A stretch of 32,167 nucleotides of DNA from Micromonospora sp. ATA32 (GTDB lineage: Bacteria > Actinomycetota > Actinomycetes > Mycobacteriales > Micromonosporaceae): contig JAEVHO010000014.1 of NCBI GenBank assembly GCA_016802835.1, positions 1 through 32,167 of the forward strand, given 5' to 3'. Position 1 is the first letter of the stretch. Each line of letters begins with the position of its first letter. The notes beneath the pieces were generated by a model that did no database searches, had not been told where the DNA came from, and was given only the letters and a program-made list of their open reading frames with translations. The position numbers were made by a program, and so were the translations under genes. This document shows, in pieces, positions 1-8,929 of this stretch.

Positions 1-720
1 GGTGGGCGGTCGCGCTTTCCGGCAGAGGTACGTGCGGCCGGTCTCGCCCGCGTCCTCGCCGACGCCTACCGCCGGGACACCTGCGTGCTGCTGATCGAGC
101 TGCCGGACGGGCTCACCCCGGACGACGAGCGCGCGCTCGCGGCCACCGCCGAGTGGCTGGCCCAGCACGCGCGCCTCACCGTCTGGCTCGCCGGCGCGCC
201 GCTGCGGGTGGTGGACCGGATCCGGTCGGTGCCGGTCACGCTGCCGGCGTACGTCACCCAGCTCGCCGACAGCCCTGGTCGCATTGCCGACAGCAGCGCC
301 GATCCTGTCCCGCCCGGCCTGACGTACCCGCCGCTGTCCGGTGTGCCTCGGGCGGACAGTGCTGCCGAGCAGGCGCTGGAGCGCGCGCTGGCGCCGCACG
401 AGTGGGCCCGCGACCGACGCTGGAACCACACCTACGAGTGGCACCTCCTCGGTCGGCCGTACCGGTTGGATCTCTATTGGGCCGCCGAGGGCCTTGCGGT
501 GGAGGTGGACGGCCCGGAGCATCGGGGGCGAATCACATTCGCCAACGACCGGCGGCGCGACGTGCAGCTCCAACTCCTCGGGCTCGACGTGCTCCGGTTC
601 ACCAACGAGCAGGTGCTGTCCGACGTCCAGACCGTGGTCCGGAAGATCCGACACCTACTGGTCCGACGACGCGCGGCCGGTACGTACCCCGCAGAGATGA
701 GGCGCCATGTCGAGCAGTGA
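1..720 (+). CDS. PD-(D/E)XK (DUF559/Vsr-like) endonuclease domain protein, 5' partial
   Basis: The reading frame is open from the first base, so the N-terminus lies outside the window; an internal ATG at 85 could be mistaken for the start. The C-terminal half carries a DUF559/Vsr-like nuclease signature: the Asp of RLDLYW (codon at 469), then VEVDGPEH (Glu at 502, Asp at 508, His at 520), then a DRRRD stretch and LLGLDVLRFTNEQV, the usual end of this fold. The part before it (CVLLIELPDG, LTVWLAGAP) has alternating hydrophobic strands like a Rossmann or P-loop domain, but its key motifs would be upstream. It overlaps the next gene by 14 bases, so the two are probably translationally coupled. 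The nuclease role is inferred from the motif; the substrate is unknown. The neighbouring HerA-like ATPase suggests a DNA-processing or defence complex. Confidence 0.75.
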   Translation, partial: GGRSRFPAEVRAAGLARVLADAYRRDTCVLLIELPDGLTPDDERALAATAEWLAQHARLTVWLAGAPLRVVDRIRSVPVTLPAYVTQLADSPGRIADSSADPVPPGLTYPPLSGVPRADSAAEQALERALAPHEWARDRRWNHTYEWHLLGRPYRLDLYWAAEGLAVEVDGPEHRGRITFANDRRRDVQLQLLGLDVLRFTNEQVLSDVQTVVRKIRHLLVRRRAAGTYPAEMRRHVEQ

Positions 721-1402
721 CGACATCCCGAACCTGACCCCCAACCAGATCAACGCCCTCGTCGTGTTGATGGTCGAGGCGCGGGAACTCACCAACAGCG
801 AGCTGAAGGAGCTGGCCGGCTTCGCGCTCACCGGCGTCGACAACGCCAAGCTGGTGAAGCTCGGCCTGGTGGAGACCGACCGCACCCACCGTCCGTTCTC
901 CCACCAGCTCACTGACGAGGGCTGGCGGGTGGTGCGCGGACTGCACACCGCGAACCCGCCCCGGCAGGGAGGCTCTGCCGCCCGGTCCCTGTTCACCCTG
1001 CTCACCAACCTGCACCGGTCGCTGGACCGGCTGCGGGTCAGCCACGGCGACTTCTTCAAGCAGACCCCCCTGCCGGAGCCGGTCGACGCCGTGCCGGTCG
1101 TGGTTGGTGGCGCGACGTCCGATCCGGCCACCACCGGGGCCGAGGTCGAGTCCCTGATCCGTGCGGCGTACCGCGAACTGGCCAACACGCCCGGGGCCTG
1201 GGTCGGGCTCGCCGACCTGCGGGACCACCTCGTCGGTCAGGAGCGCGCCGCGGTCGACGCCGCGCTGACGGCCCTGGTCCGGCAGGCCGGCGTACGGATT
1301 ATCCCGGTCGCCAACACCAAGTCGCTGACGCCCCGGGACCGGGCGGCGGCGGTGCGCATCGGCGACGAGGACAACCACGCCCTGTCGATCGGCCCGGCGT
1401 GA
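707..1402 (+). CDS. Winged-helix (MarR-like) protein of the nuclease/HerA operon
   Basis: A 231-residue protein. Residues about 10-70 look like a winged helix (LTPNQINALVVLMVEA, then ELKELAGFALTGVDNAKLVK, then LVETDRTHRPFSHQLTDEG as the wing), and residues about 140-215 look like a second winged-helix domain. No enzymatic motif is visible. The ATG at 707 lies inside the end of the nuclease gene and is preceded by a GA-rich ribosome site (GAGATGAGG). The gene ends in a GTGA overlap with the following ATPase, so all three genes should be made together. It may be a DNA-binding or adaptor subunit of the system rather than a classical repressor, because it sits inside the operon and not at its head. 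Function is inferred; the two-domain winged-helix reading is moderately secure. Confidence 0.75.
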   Translation: MSSSDDIPNLTPNQINALVVLMVEARELTNSELKELAGFALTGVDNAKLVKLGLVETDRTHRPFSHQLTDEGWRVVRGLHTANPPRQGGSAARSLFTLLTNLHRSLDRLRVSHGDFFKQTPLPEPVDAVPVVVGGATSDPATTGAEVESLIRAAYRELANTPGAWVGLADLRDHLVGQERAAVDAALTALVRQAGVRIIPVANTKSLTPRDRAAAVRIGDEDNHALSIGPA

Positions 1403-4400
1403 TCGCTGCTGACGAGCGCGCGGCGCTGGAGGCGTTGACCTTCAACCCGGCGGCCACCCCGGACGACGTGTGGCGGCCCTCCCCGTACAACGTCCCCGAA
1501 CTGCACGAGCGGGTGGTCGGGGAGATCCTGCGGGGCGTGGCCAGGGCCCGCACGGACGACAACAGCCGCCCGCTCGGTGTCGCCATGCAGGGGCGGGCGG
1601 GCTCCGGCAAGACCCACCTGCTCGGCGCGGTGCGGGAGCGGATCCAGCAGGACGGCGGCTACTTCTTCCTGGTCGGAATGGTCAGTGGCAAGACGTTCTG
1701 GGCGAGTGTCGCGCTCGCCCTCGTCGAGGGCATGGGACGGGAGGAGATCGGCTGGGGGACGCAGCTCAGGAAGTTCCTGCGCCGGCTCACCTCGCAGCTC
1801 GGCATCCCGGCCGAGGTACGCGACGCCGTCGCGGGCAGCCAGCCGCTCACCCGGGAACACCTGGACACCTTCGTCCGCGCGCTGCGTACGCACCACCGCG
1901 AGGTGGGACGGGACTGCCAGGACACCGCCCGGGCGCTGGTGCTGCACGGGTCGTCGGACTTCGAGGCACAGGACGTCGGGTACGCGCATCTGATCGGTGA
2001 GGCCGGGGATCCCGCCGGCCGGACGGCGTGGGGCCTCAGCGCGGCGATCCGCACCCCGCAGCAGATCGTCCAGGACATCTCCCGCCTCATGGCGCTGACC
2101 CTGGACCCGACCGTGATCGCCGTCGACCAGCTCGACACGCTCTTCGCCCAGACCAGCACCTCGCTGTTCGACCAGCATGCCGGCCTGGAGGACGCCCAGG
2201 CCAGGGCCGTGGGGCTGATCGCCGACGGTCTGCTGACCCTGCGCGACGTCACCCGCCGCACGCTCATCGTGGTCTCGTGCCTGCCGGACACCTGGGAGCT
2301 GCTGACGCGAAGCGCGCCGACCCCGGTCGCCGACCGCTTCCGGAAGGCCGTCCTGCCGGACCGGATTCCGACCGTCGAGATCGGCCGGGCGATCGTGGAG
2401 AAGCGATTCGCCGGCGCGTTCGACGAACGGCACTTCGTGCCACCCCACCCGACCTGGCCGATCAGGCCGGAGTCGTTCGCCGACGCCCCGACCCTGACGC
2501 CGCGTGCGCTGCTGCGTCGGGTGGACCGGCACGTGGGCTGGTGCCGGGACCGCGGCGAGGTGAGCGAGCTGGACCGGCTCATCGAGGGCGGGGGTCTCCC
2601 GGCGGCGCCGTCGCCGCACCTTGACCCGGCCGCGCAGGCGGCGACGTCACCGGCGTCGACCGGCACCGCCGATCTGCGGCCCTTGGACGAACGGTTCGCC
2701 CAGCTCGTCGCGACGGCGGACGTCGGCGCCGCACTGGACCCACAGACCGAGGACGGGCACATGCCCGAGCTGCTCGGGGCCGGGTTCGCCGCCTGGATCG
2801 CCGAGCAGGCACCGACCGGAGCCACGTACAAGCACGATCCACTCCCGGGGCGTAAGCCGGCGCTGCACGGTCGCCTGATCGAGGTGCTGGACGAGGCCAC
2901 CGAGAACGAGGCTCACTGGTGTTTCCGGGCCATCGCCCACCCGAACGCGGTCGCGGTCAGCGCCCGGGTCAAGGCGGCTTGCACGATGGCCGGCCTGGAC
3001 CCAGAGATCCCGCAGCGGCGACTGGTGTTGCTGCGCAACGGCCCATGGCCCAGCGGAAAGCGTACGACGGAGATCCTGGACGCGTTCGATGCCGCCGGCG
3101 GCCTCCGGTGTGACATCCGCGAGGCGGACCTCAGGGTGTTCGCGGCGCTGAAGGAGCTGGCAAGGGCGCCGGGCGCGGCGTACCAGGAGTGGCTGCTTGC
3201 CCGGCAGCCGGCCAGCGGGACCCAGCTGTTCCGGACCGTGCTGGGTGACCGGCCGGCGCCGGCCCGGACCGTCGATCCGGCCGTCGTGGACGAGGCCGAC
3301 GGGGGCAGCACCGCGCCCCTGTCGTCCGACGCGGTGCAGGCCGGTGATGACGGACAGTCGATCCGGTTGGGGTGCACGACCGACGCGCGTGAACCGTTCG
3401 TGGTGAATCTGGAGTCGTTGCGCCGGCACACCGTCATCTTCGCTGGCTCGGGGTCGGGAAAGACCGTGCTGATCCGGAGGCTGATCGAGGAGTGCGCCCG
3501 GCAGGGCGTCTCCGCGATCGTGCTCGACCCGAACAATGACCTGGCCCGGTTGGGCGACGCCTGGCCGGAGCCGCCGAACGGATGGGGGCCGGGGGACGAC
3601 ACGCGGGCCCGCGACTACCTCGAGCACACCGAGGTGGTGGTCTGGACGCCCCGGGTCATGGCCGGACGTCCGCTGAGCTTCCAGCCGCTGCCGGACTTCG
3701 GCCCGGTACGCGAGTCACCGGACGAGTTCGACCAGGCGATCCGGTCGGCGGTGGAAGCGCTCGCGCCGCGGGCCGGGGTGGACCGGCCGACGAAACTCGC
3801 CCAACAGGGCAAGGCCGTGCTGACCGAGGCGCTCCTGGCGTACGCGAAGAGCGGCCTGGTGGGGCTGCCCGGCTTCACCGAGTTCCTCGCCGACCTGCCC
3901 GACGGAGTGAGCCGTTTGGCCAGGGCCGAGAAGCTCGGTGCCGAGCTGGCCGAGGCGCTCAAGGCGGCGATGGTCACCGATCCGCTCTTCGGCGGCGCAG
4001 GCGCCCCCGCCGACCCCGGCCTGCTGCTCACCCCGTCGCCGGGCCGGCGCGCCCGCGTCTCGGTGATCAGTTTTGTCGGGCTCACCTCCGACCAGGAGCG
4101 GCAGAGCTTCGTGAACCAGTTGCAGATGGCGCTGTTCGCCTGGATCAAGCGGCATCCGGCCGGTGACCGACCCCTGGGCGGACTGTTCGTCATGGACGAG
4201 GCGCAGACCCTCGCCCCGTCGACCGGCAACACCGCCTGCACCGCCAGCTCGATCGCGCTCGCCTCGCAGGCCCGCAAGTACGGGTTGGGACTGGTCTTCG
4301 CGACCCAGGCGCCGAAGGGCCTGCACAACCAGATCGCCGGGAACGCGACCACCCAGTTCTTCGGACTGCTCAACGCGCCGGCGCAGATCGACGCGGCCCG

Positions 4401-4575
4401 GCAACTGGCCGAGGCCAAGGGTGGTCGGCTGCCGGACATCGGCCTGATGGCCAGTGGCCAGTTCTACGCCGCCGGGGAGGGCTTCTCGTTCGTCAAGGTG
4501 GACACTCCGATGTGCCTGACCCATCACCCGAAGGCGCCGCTGAGCCCGGAAGAGGTCATCGACCGGACGGGATGA
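1399..4575 (+). CDS. Large double P-loop ATPase: N-terminal AAA-type module plus C-terminal HerA/VirB4-like motor
   Basis: A 1058-residue protein starting at the GTG of a GTGA overlap. The N-terminal ATPase has Walker A GRAGSGKT at residues 65-72 and a Walker B-like VIAVDQLD near 239-246. The C-terminal ATPase has Walker A GSGSGKT at 683-689 and Walker B FVMDEAQ at 930-936, followed by ATQAPKGLHNQI and an NATTQFFG segment, a layout typical of HerA/DUF87/VirB4 DNA-pumping motors. The region between is helical and unassigned. HerA-type motors are known partners of nucleases in DNA-end processing and in several phage-defence systems. With the nuclease and winged-helix genes just upstream, a DNA-translocating restriction machine is plausible. 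It does not look like PglY or BrxC as I know them, and I could not match the whole architecture to a named system. Confidence 0.85.
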   Translation: MIAADERAALEALTFNPAATPDDVWRPSPYNVPELHERVVGEILRGVARARTDDNSRPLGVAMQGRAGSGKTHLLGAVRERIQQDGGYFFLVGMVSGKTFWASVALALVEGMGREEIGWGTQLRKFLRRLTSQLGIPAEVRDAVAGSQPLTREHLDTFVRALRTHHREVGRDCQDTARALVLHGSSDFEAQDVGYAHLIGEAGDPAGRTAWGLSAAIRTPQQIVQDISRLMALTLDPTVIAVDQLDTLFAQTSTSLFDQHAGLEDAQARAVGLIADGLLTLRDVTRRTLIVVSCLPDTWELLTRSAPTPVADRFRKAVLPDRIPTVEIGRAIVEKRFAGAFDERHFVPPHPTWPIRPESFADAPTLTPRALLRRVDRHVGWCRDRGEVSELDRLIEGGGLPAAPSPHLDPAAQAATSPASTGTADLRPLDERFAQLVATADVGAALDPQTEDGHMPELLGAGFAAWIAEQAPTGATYKHDPLPGRKPALHGRLIEVLDEATENEAHWCFRAIAHPNAVAVSARVKAACTMAGLDPEIPQRRLVLLRNGPWPSGKRTTEILDAFDAAGGLRCDIREADLRVFAALKELARAPGAAYQEWLLARQPASGTQLFRTVLGDRPAPARTVDPAVVDEADGGSTAPLSSDAVQAGDDGQSIRLGCTTDAREPFVVNLESLRRHTVIFAGSGSGKTVLIRRLIEECARQGVSAIVLDPNNDLARLGDAWPEPPNGWGPGDDTRARDYLEHTEVVVWTPRVMAGRPLSFQPLPDFGPVRESPDEFDQAIRSAVEALAPRAGVDRPTKLAQQGKAVLTEALLAYAKSGLVGLPGFTEFLADLPDGVSRLARAEKLGAELAEALKAAMVTDPLFGGAGAPADPGLLLTPSPGRRARVSVISFVGLTSDQERQSFVNQLQMALFAWIKRHPAGDRPLGGLFVMDEAQTLAPSTGNTACTASSIALASQARKYGLGLVFATQAPKGLHNQIAGNATTQFFGLLNAPAQIDAARQLAEAKGGRLPDIGLMASGQFYAAGEGFSFVKVDTPMCLTHHPKAPLSPEEVIDRTG

Positions 4576-4612
4576 GCCGGCCTCGGTCAGTTCTGAGCCG
4601 GCGTCCGGCCGT

Positions 4613-5155
4613 TCAACGCCTGCCCGGGTCGATGCCGAGCGACCGGGCGTACGCGTCGCGCAGCTCGGGCCAGCCGAAGTTCTTCGCCTCCGCGCCCCGG
4701 ATCGGGCCGACCGGGTCCCCGTCGAGCAGGTGGCCGGCGACGTCGAGGCAGAGGTGCCAGCCGGCGGCGACCATCGGTACGACCTCCCGGTCGGCGACGG
4801 TGTGCCGCAGGGTCAGTCGGGTGCCGCCGTCGGTGGGAGCCAGCTCCCAGCGCAGCAGGTCTCCGCCCCAGGTGTATTCCAGCAGGCGCGGCGGTTCGGC
4901 CTGGCGTACCGTCGCGGGCTGTTCCACGGCGGTCTCGCCGTCGACCAGGGTGAGCACGGCGGGCCCGGTGGCGCCGAGGTCCCGGTCGGCGAGGAACGGC
5001 GCCCACTCGCGCAGCCGTTCCGGTTCGGTCAGCGCGGACCAGACCGTCGCGGGTGGATGGCGCAGCTCCCGGACCAGGACCAGGGTCCACCGGTCGTCGT
5101 CGGCCACGCAGTCGACCTCGCCGGGCGGGCCGGGTCGGAAGGCGTCGCGTTCCAT
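4613..5155 (-). CDS. SRPBCC (AHSA1-like) domain protein
   Basis: A 180-residue protein starting at ATG 5155 with MERDAFRP. It has the START/AHSA1 pattern: a first strand (TLVLVRELRHPPATVWSAL), the helix-loop TEPERLREWAPFL, and a C-terminal WHLCLDVAGHLLDG helix. AHSA1-like proteins have a cavity for hydrophobic ligands, and in actinomycetes they are often encoded beside an ArsR-type regulator. That is the case here: the start is two bases beyond the stop of the ArsR gene, so the pair forms one transcript. The ligand and physiological role cannot be told from the sequence. It converges on the HerA-like ATPase gene with only 37 bases between the stops. Confidence 0.85.
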   Translation of the reverse strand: MERDAFRPGPPGEVDCVADDDRWTLVLVRELRHPPATVWSALTEPERLREWAPFLADRDLGATGPAVLTLVDGETAVEQPATVRQAEPPRLLEYTWGGDLLRWELAPTDGGTRLTLRHTVADREVVPMVAAGWHLCLDVAGHLLDGDPVGPIRGAEAKNFGWPELRDAYARSLGIDPGRR

Positions 5156-5157
5156 GG

Positions 5158-5466
5158 TCACTCCTGACTGTCGAGATGGCGTTCCAGTGCGTCCAGGTGC
5201 CGCGTCCACAGCCGGCGGTACGGCTCCAGCCAGCCGTCCACGGCCTGGAACGGGCGGGTGTCGATGCCGTAGATGCGCTGCTGGGCGGCCGTGCGGCAGG
5301 TGACGAAGCCGGCGTCGCGGAGCACCTTCAGGTGCTTGGAGACGGTGGGCTGACTGACCCCCAGCGCGTCCACGAGCTCGCCGACGCTGCTCTCCGAGCC
5401 GCAGAGCGCGTCGAGGATCCGACGCCGGGTGGGCTCGGCGATGACGGCGAAGGCGTCGATGGACAC
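5158..5466 (-). CDS. ArsR/SmtB-family transcriptional regulator
   Basis: A 102-residue protein made almost entirely of a winged helix. PTRRRILDALCGSE is the first helix, SVGELVDALGVSQPTVSKHLKVLRDAGFV is the helix-turn-helix (about residues 28-56, its recognition helix being SQPTVSKHLKVL), and TCRTAAQQRIYGID is the wing. No cysteine metal-binding cluster is seen, so it is the metal-independent type usually paired with SRPBCC proteins. I chose the GTG at 5466 because a CATGCT -10 box lies exactly six bases before it and a perfect TTGACA -35 box lies 18 bases further up, which fits a leaderless start. It probably represses its own two-gene operon through the inverted repeat at 5484-5509. Confidence 0.88.
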   Translation of the reverse strand: MSIDAFAVIAEPTRRRILDALCGSESSVGELVDALGVSQPTVSKHLKVLRDAGFVTCRTAAQQRIYGIDTRPFQAVDGWLEPYRRLWTRHLDALERHLDSQE

Positions 5467-5472
5467 CGCCGC

Positions 5473-5509
5473 AGCATGCCTCAGTATTCATATAACTGTC
5501 AAGGAATAC
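5473..5509 (-). promoter_or_regulatory. Leaderless promoter and inverted-repeat operator of the ArsR/SRPBCC operon
   Basis: On the minus strand TTGACA (5502-5497) is followed after 18 bases by CATGCT (5478-5473), six bases before the GTG start at 5466. An inverted repeat GTATTC-N14-GAATAC (5484-5509) covers the -35 box in an unusually AT-rich patch, as expected for an autorepressor site. Confidence 0.6.
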
Positions 5510-5634
5510 ATCCTCATGGGCGTAAGGTTCCCCGGCGGCGGCGCTGGCAACCATGGCCGATCGACGGGTGCTCAGCCCCGCCCCTGCTGTCGCATGATGC
5601 ACCGGACGACGGCTGTCACGAACGGGGGCTCGAC

Positions 5635-6390
5635 GTGAAGCTGCGCAGGAACCGGGGACCCCTGGTACTGGCGCTGGTCTGCGTACTCGGTGGGGTGATG
5701 CTGTTGGCGCTGCCGCACGACGGCCGGGTGCTGCGGACGGCGGTCGCCGTCGGCGGGGTGCTGCTCGGTGGGGTGGCGCTGATCGGCGCGCTGCGACCGT
5801 TCCGGTTCGCCATCGGCCCCGAGGGGCTGGACGTGCGGCGGCCCGGCCTGCAACGGACGATTCGCTGGGACGAGATCGATGCCCTGGCGCTCGACCAGCC
5901 ACCGCGTCGGGAGGGTCGGCTCTCGTCGCCGCGCCTGCTCGCGGTGCCGGCCGCCGGGGTGACGCTCGGCCTGCCGCCCACCGCGCACCACCCGGTCGAC
6001 GGCCGGGCGGCCGTCGAGCTGCTCGACCTGGAACAGGTGCGGGACCGGCCCGAGGAGGTGGCGGCGGCGCTGACCCGGTTCGCCGGCGACCGCTTCGTGG
6101 ACGTGCCGCAGCGGCGCCGGGCGGCGTTCGGCGCCGAGGACTTCCCGGTAGGGCTGCGGGGCTACCGGACCGACGTGGTCGACCAGCTGATCCGGCGTGG
6201 GCAGGACGCCCTGGTCTGGGGCGGCACCCTGGAGCGGCAGGGGACCCGCTCGGAGATCGAGCAGGCCAGGGCGGCGGGGTTGCCGGTCGCCCAGCGCGGG
6301 TACGCCGTCGGCCCGGTCGACGACGCGCTGTCCGCGCTCTGCGCCGCGCTCGCCGACGAACGCTCCGCCGACCGGAGGACCAGCTCATGA
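5635..6390 (+). CDS. Membrane protein with PH-like domain and C-terminal DivIVA-like motif
   Basis: A 251-residue protein from the GTG at 5635, preceded by a purine-rich site (ACGGGGG). Residues about 8-50 form two hydrophobic segments (LVLALVCVLGGVMLLAL and AVAVGGVLLGGVALIGAL) with a short loop. RPFRFAIGPEGLDVRRPG and RTIRWDEIDAL then follow the bacterial PH-domain pattern found in actinobacterial membrane proteins. Near residue 165, FPVGLRGYRTDVVDQLI matches the DivIVA-domain repeat, which in actinobacteria is tied to cell-wall growth sites and coiled coils. The C-terminus is soluble. The gene ends in an ATGA overlap with the flavoenzyme gene, so the two are co-translated. The cell-envelope role is inferred. 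Confidence 0.75.
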   Translation: MKLRRNRGPLVLALVCVLGGVMLLALPHDGRVLRTAVAVGGVLLGGVALIGALRPFRFAIGPEGLDVRRPGLQRTIRWDEIDALALDQPPRREGRLSSPRLLAVPAAGVTLGLPPTAHHPVDGRAAVELLDLEQVRDRPEEVAAALTRFAGDRFVDVPQRRRAAFGAEDFPVGLRGYRTDVVDQLIRRGQDALVWGGTLERQGTRSEIEQARAAGLPVAQRGYAVGPVDDALSALCAALADERSADRRTSS

Positions 6391-7636
6391 CCGACCCGCC
6401 CGACCGCAACTGGGCTGGCAACGTCCGCTACGCCGCCCGCCGGCGCACCGACCGTCCTCGGTGGAGGAGCTGCGTCGGCTCGTCGCCGGCAGCGACCGGG
6501 TCCGCGCCGTCGGCACCGGCCACTCCTTCAACCGGTTCGGTGACACCGCCGGCGACCTGGTGTCACTGGCCGGGCTGCCGCCGACCGTCGAGATCGACCC
6601 GGAGCGGGCCACGGTCACCGTCTCCGCCGCGCTGCGCTACGGCGACCTGGTCACCCGACTGCACGACCAGGGGTACGCGCTGGCCAACCTCGCTTCGCTG
6701 CCGCACATCTCGATCGCCGGCGCGGTGGCGACCGGCACCCACGGCTCCGGCGAGGGCAACCGCAACCTGGCCACCGCCGTGGCCGAGCTGGAGCTGGTCA
6801 CCGCCGACGGCGACCTGCTGACCGTGGACCGGGCGACCGACGGGGACAGGTTCGCCGGCATGGTGGTCGGGCTCGGCGCGCTCGGCGTCGTCACCCGGGT
6901 CACCCTCGACCTGGTGCCGACCTTCGATGTTCGGCAGTACGTGCTGACCGATCTGGACCGCGGGGCCCTGGACGCGGCGTTCGGTTCGGCGTACAGCGTC
7001 AGCCTCTTCACCGACTGGCGCTCGTCCCGTTTCGACCTGGTGTGGCGCAAGCAGCTCGCGGACCAGCCGCCGCCGCCGGCCGGCTGGCTGGGCATGACGC
7101 CGGCCGACGCGCCCCACCATCCGGTGCCGGGCATGCCGGCGGAGAACTGCACGCCCCAGCTCGGCTCGCCCGGCCCGTGGCACGAGCGGCTGCCGCACTT
7201 CCGGCTCGGCTTCACCCCGAGCAGCGGGGACGAGCTGCAGTCCGAGTACCACGTGGCCCGGGCGGCGGCGGCACCGGCGTTGGCCGCGTTGGACGCGGTC
7301 CGCGACCGGATCGCCCCGGTGCTGCAGGTCTGCGAGGTGCGTACGGTCGCGGCGGACCAGCTGTGGCTGAGCCCGCAGTACGGGCGGGACAGCCTCGCCA
7401 TCCACTTCACCTGGATCGCCGACGAGGCGGTGGTGGCCCCGGTGGTGGCCGCGGTGGAGGACCGACTCGCGCCGTTCACGCCCCGCCCGCACTGGGGCAA
7501 GGTCTTCTCGCTCAGCCCGGCGACGGTGGCCGCAGCCTGGCCCCGCCACGCCGACTTCGTCGACCTGCTGACCGAGCTGGACCCGGCCGGGAAGTTCCGC
7601 ACCGACCTGCTGGACAGGTACTTTCCGCGCGCCTGA
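6387..7636 (+). CDS. FAD-linked oxidoreductase, alditol oxidase / arabinono-lactone oxidase type, with apparent frameshift
   Basis: The ATG at 6387 overlaps the previous stop (ATGA) and reads NWAGNVRYAARR, the expected N-terminus of this family. The frame is lost near 6443-6446 and continues one base back as HRPSSVEELRRLV. Repairing one base gives 416 residues, about the size of Streptomyces AldO. Motifs in order: RAVGTGHSFNRF (the His, about residue 49, corresponds to the residue that carries covalent FAD in AldO), the FAD-binding GAVATGTHGSG, and a late PHWGK motif near the active site. The family oxidises polyols or sugar lactones with oxygen, giving peroxide. The real substrate is unknown. 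The break may be a sequencing error or a recent mutation; a GTG at 6461 would give a product lacking the start of the FAD domain. Confidence 0.8.
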
Positions 7637-7644
7637 CCCCGAGG

Positions 7645-8786
7645 TCAGTGGCGGCCGCCGGTCGGCTGGTCGCGGAGGCTGCCGCGCTGCACCGCGCGGC
7701 TGATGTCGCTCGGCGAGACGATCCCGACCAGCCGCTGGTCGGTCACCACCAGCGCCCGGCCGTCGGCGCACTGGCTGAGCCGGGGGAGCAGGTCATTCAG
7801 CGCGTCGTCCGGCGCGGCCAGCACGAGCTCGTCGGCCCGGCAGGCCACCTCGCCGAGCGTGGTGGCGGCGCGCCGGTCGGCCGGGATGCCGCGTACCCGG
7901 TCCAGGGTGACCAGGCCGACCGGCCGGCCGTCCTCGGTCAGCGGCAACGCCGTGTGCCGGTACGCGAAAAGGTGGTGGTCGACGAAGTCGGCGACGGTCA
8001 TCTCCCCCGAGGCGGTCTGCGGCTGCGGGGTCATCACGTCGGCGACCCGGATCCCGCGCAGCGCGCTGCCCGTCCGGGCCTGCCGCTCCTCCATGACGGC
8101 GCGCCGATCAGGAACCAGCCGATCAGCGCCAGCCAGAGCCCACCGACCCCGACGCCGCGCAGGAACTGGAAGAGCCCGAGACCGACCAGCAGCGCGCCGA
8201 GGATCCAGCCGGCCCGGGCGGCCACCAGGGAGGCCTTCGTCCGGTCGCCGGTCGCCTTCCACACCGCGGCCCGCAGCAGCCGGCCGCCGTCCAGCGGCGC
8301 GGCCGGCAGCACGTTGAAGACGGCCAGCAGGATGTTGATGCCGGCCAACCAGGCCAGTGCGCCCAGCAGCAGGCCGCCCTGCCCGGCGAGCGCGACCACC
8401 ACCGCGATGCCGCCGAAGAAGAGCCCGAGCAGCAGGCTCACCAGCGGTCCGACGCCGGCGATGCGCAGCTCGGCGCCCGGGTTCGACGCCTCCCCGCGCA
8501 GCTCGGCCACCCCGCCGAAGAGCCAGAGTGTGATCGCGCCGACCTCCAGGCCGTTGCGCTTGGCCACGATCGCGTGGGAGACCTCGTGGGCGAGCAGACC
8601 GACGAAGAAGACCACCGCGGCGGCGAGGCCGGCCAGGACGTACGCCCAGGTCGGTCGGCCGGGGTACGAGCGGGGGAACTGGTTGGCCGACAGCCCCCAC
8701 GCGATCAGCGCGAAGATGAACAGGACGCTCCAGTTGACCCCGACGGGTACCCCCGCGATCCGGCCAAGCCGGAAGCTCGCCCTCAT
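7645..8786 (-). CDS. M50B site-2 zinc metalloprotease with C-terminal CBS domains, with apparent frameshift
   Basis: The N-terminal part from ATG 8786 has about six membrane segments. It carries the zinc motif HEVSH (residues 67-71) and the third ligand in NVLPAAPLDGG (Asp166), so the protease is catalytically complete. At 8099-8102 the frame slips by one base: WFLIGA runs into an unrelated tail that stops at 8034, while the other frame continues as MEERQAR and then two CBS repeats (RVADVMTPQPQT; LVVTDQRLVGIVSPSDIS) to 7645. Adding one base gives 380 residues, the normal length for the M50-CBS family. These enzymes cut membrane-bound substrates such as anti-sigma factors, and the CBS pair may sense nucleotides. 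If the shift is real, the CBS half could still start at ATG 8094. Confidence 0.82.
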
Positions 8787-8857
8787 GAGTCCGGCATACC
8801 CCGGGATGGGTCCGCCATGCCAGGGGAGAAGGCTGCCCCTTCGGGCAGTTTGACCAG
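8775..8857. repeat. 82-bp direct repeat with hairpin, copy A
   Basis: This stretch covers the first codons and promoter region of the M50 protease gene and recurs at 10093-10174. It contains the identical core CGGGATGGGTCCGCCATG and a hairpin, CTGCCC-CTTC-GGGCAG followed by TTT. In the other copy the stem is kept while the loop differs (CCTG). Confidence 0.75.
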
Positions 8858-8929
8858 CCGGTGCGGCGCGTGGCCGTGGCGTGACCAGGCGGTGACATCT
8901 GGTCAGTATGCGGCAGGTAAGCTCAGAGT

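Noticed and set aside
1237..2900. Long minus-strand frames opposite the double ATPase
   Set aside because: The plus strand carries Walker motifs and overlapping gene starts; the antisense products are low-complexity.
1399..4575. Calling the double ATPase PglY or BrxC because Pgl genes are nearby
   Set aside because: The HerA-like C-terminal motor and the gene partners do not fit what I know of PglY/BrxC, and the locus is 5.7 kb from pglW.
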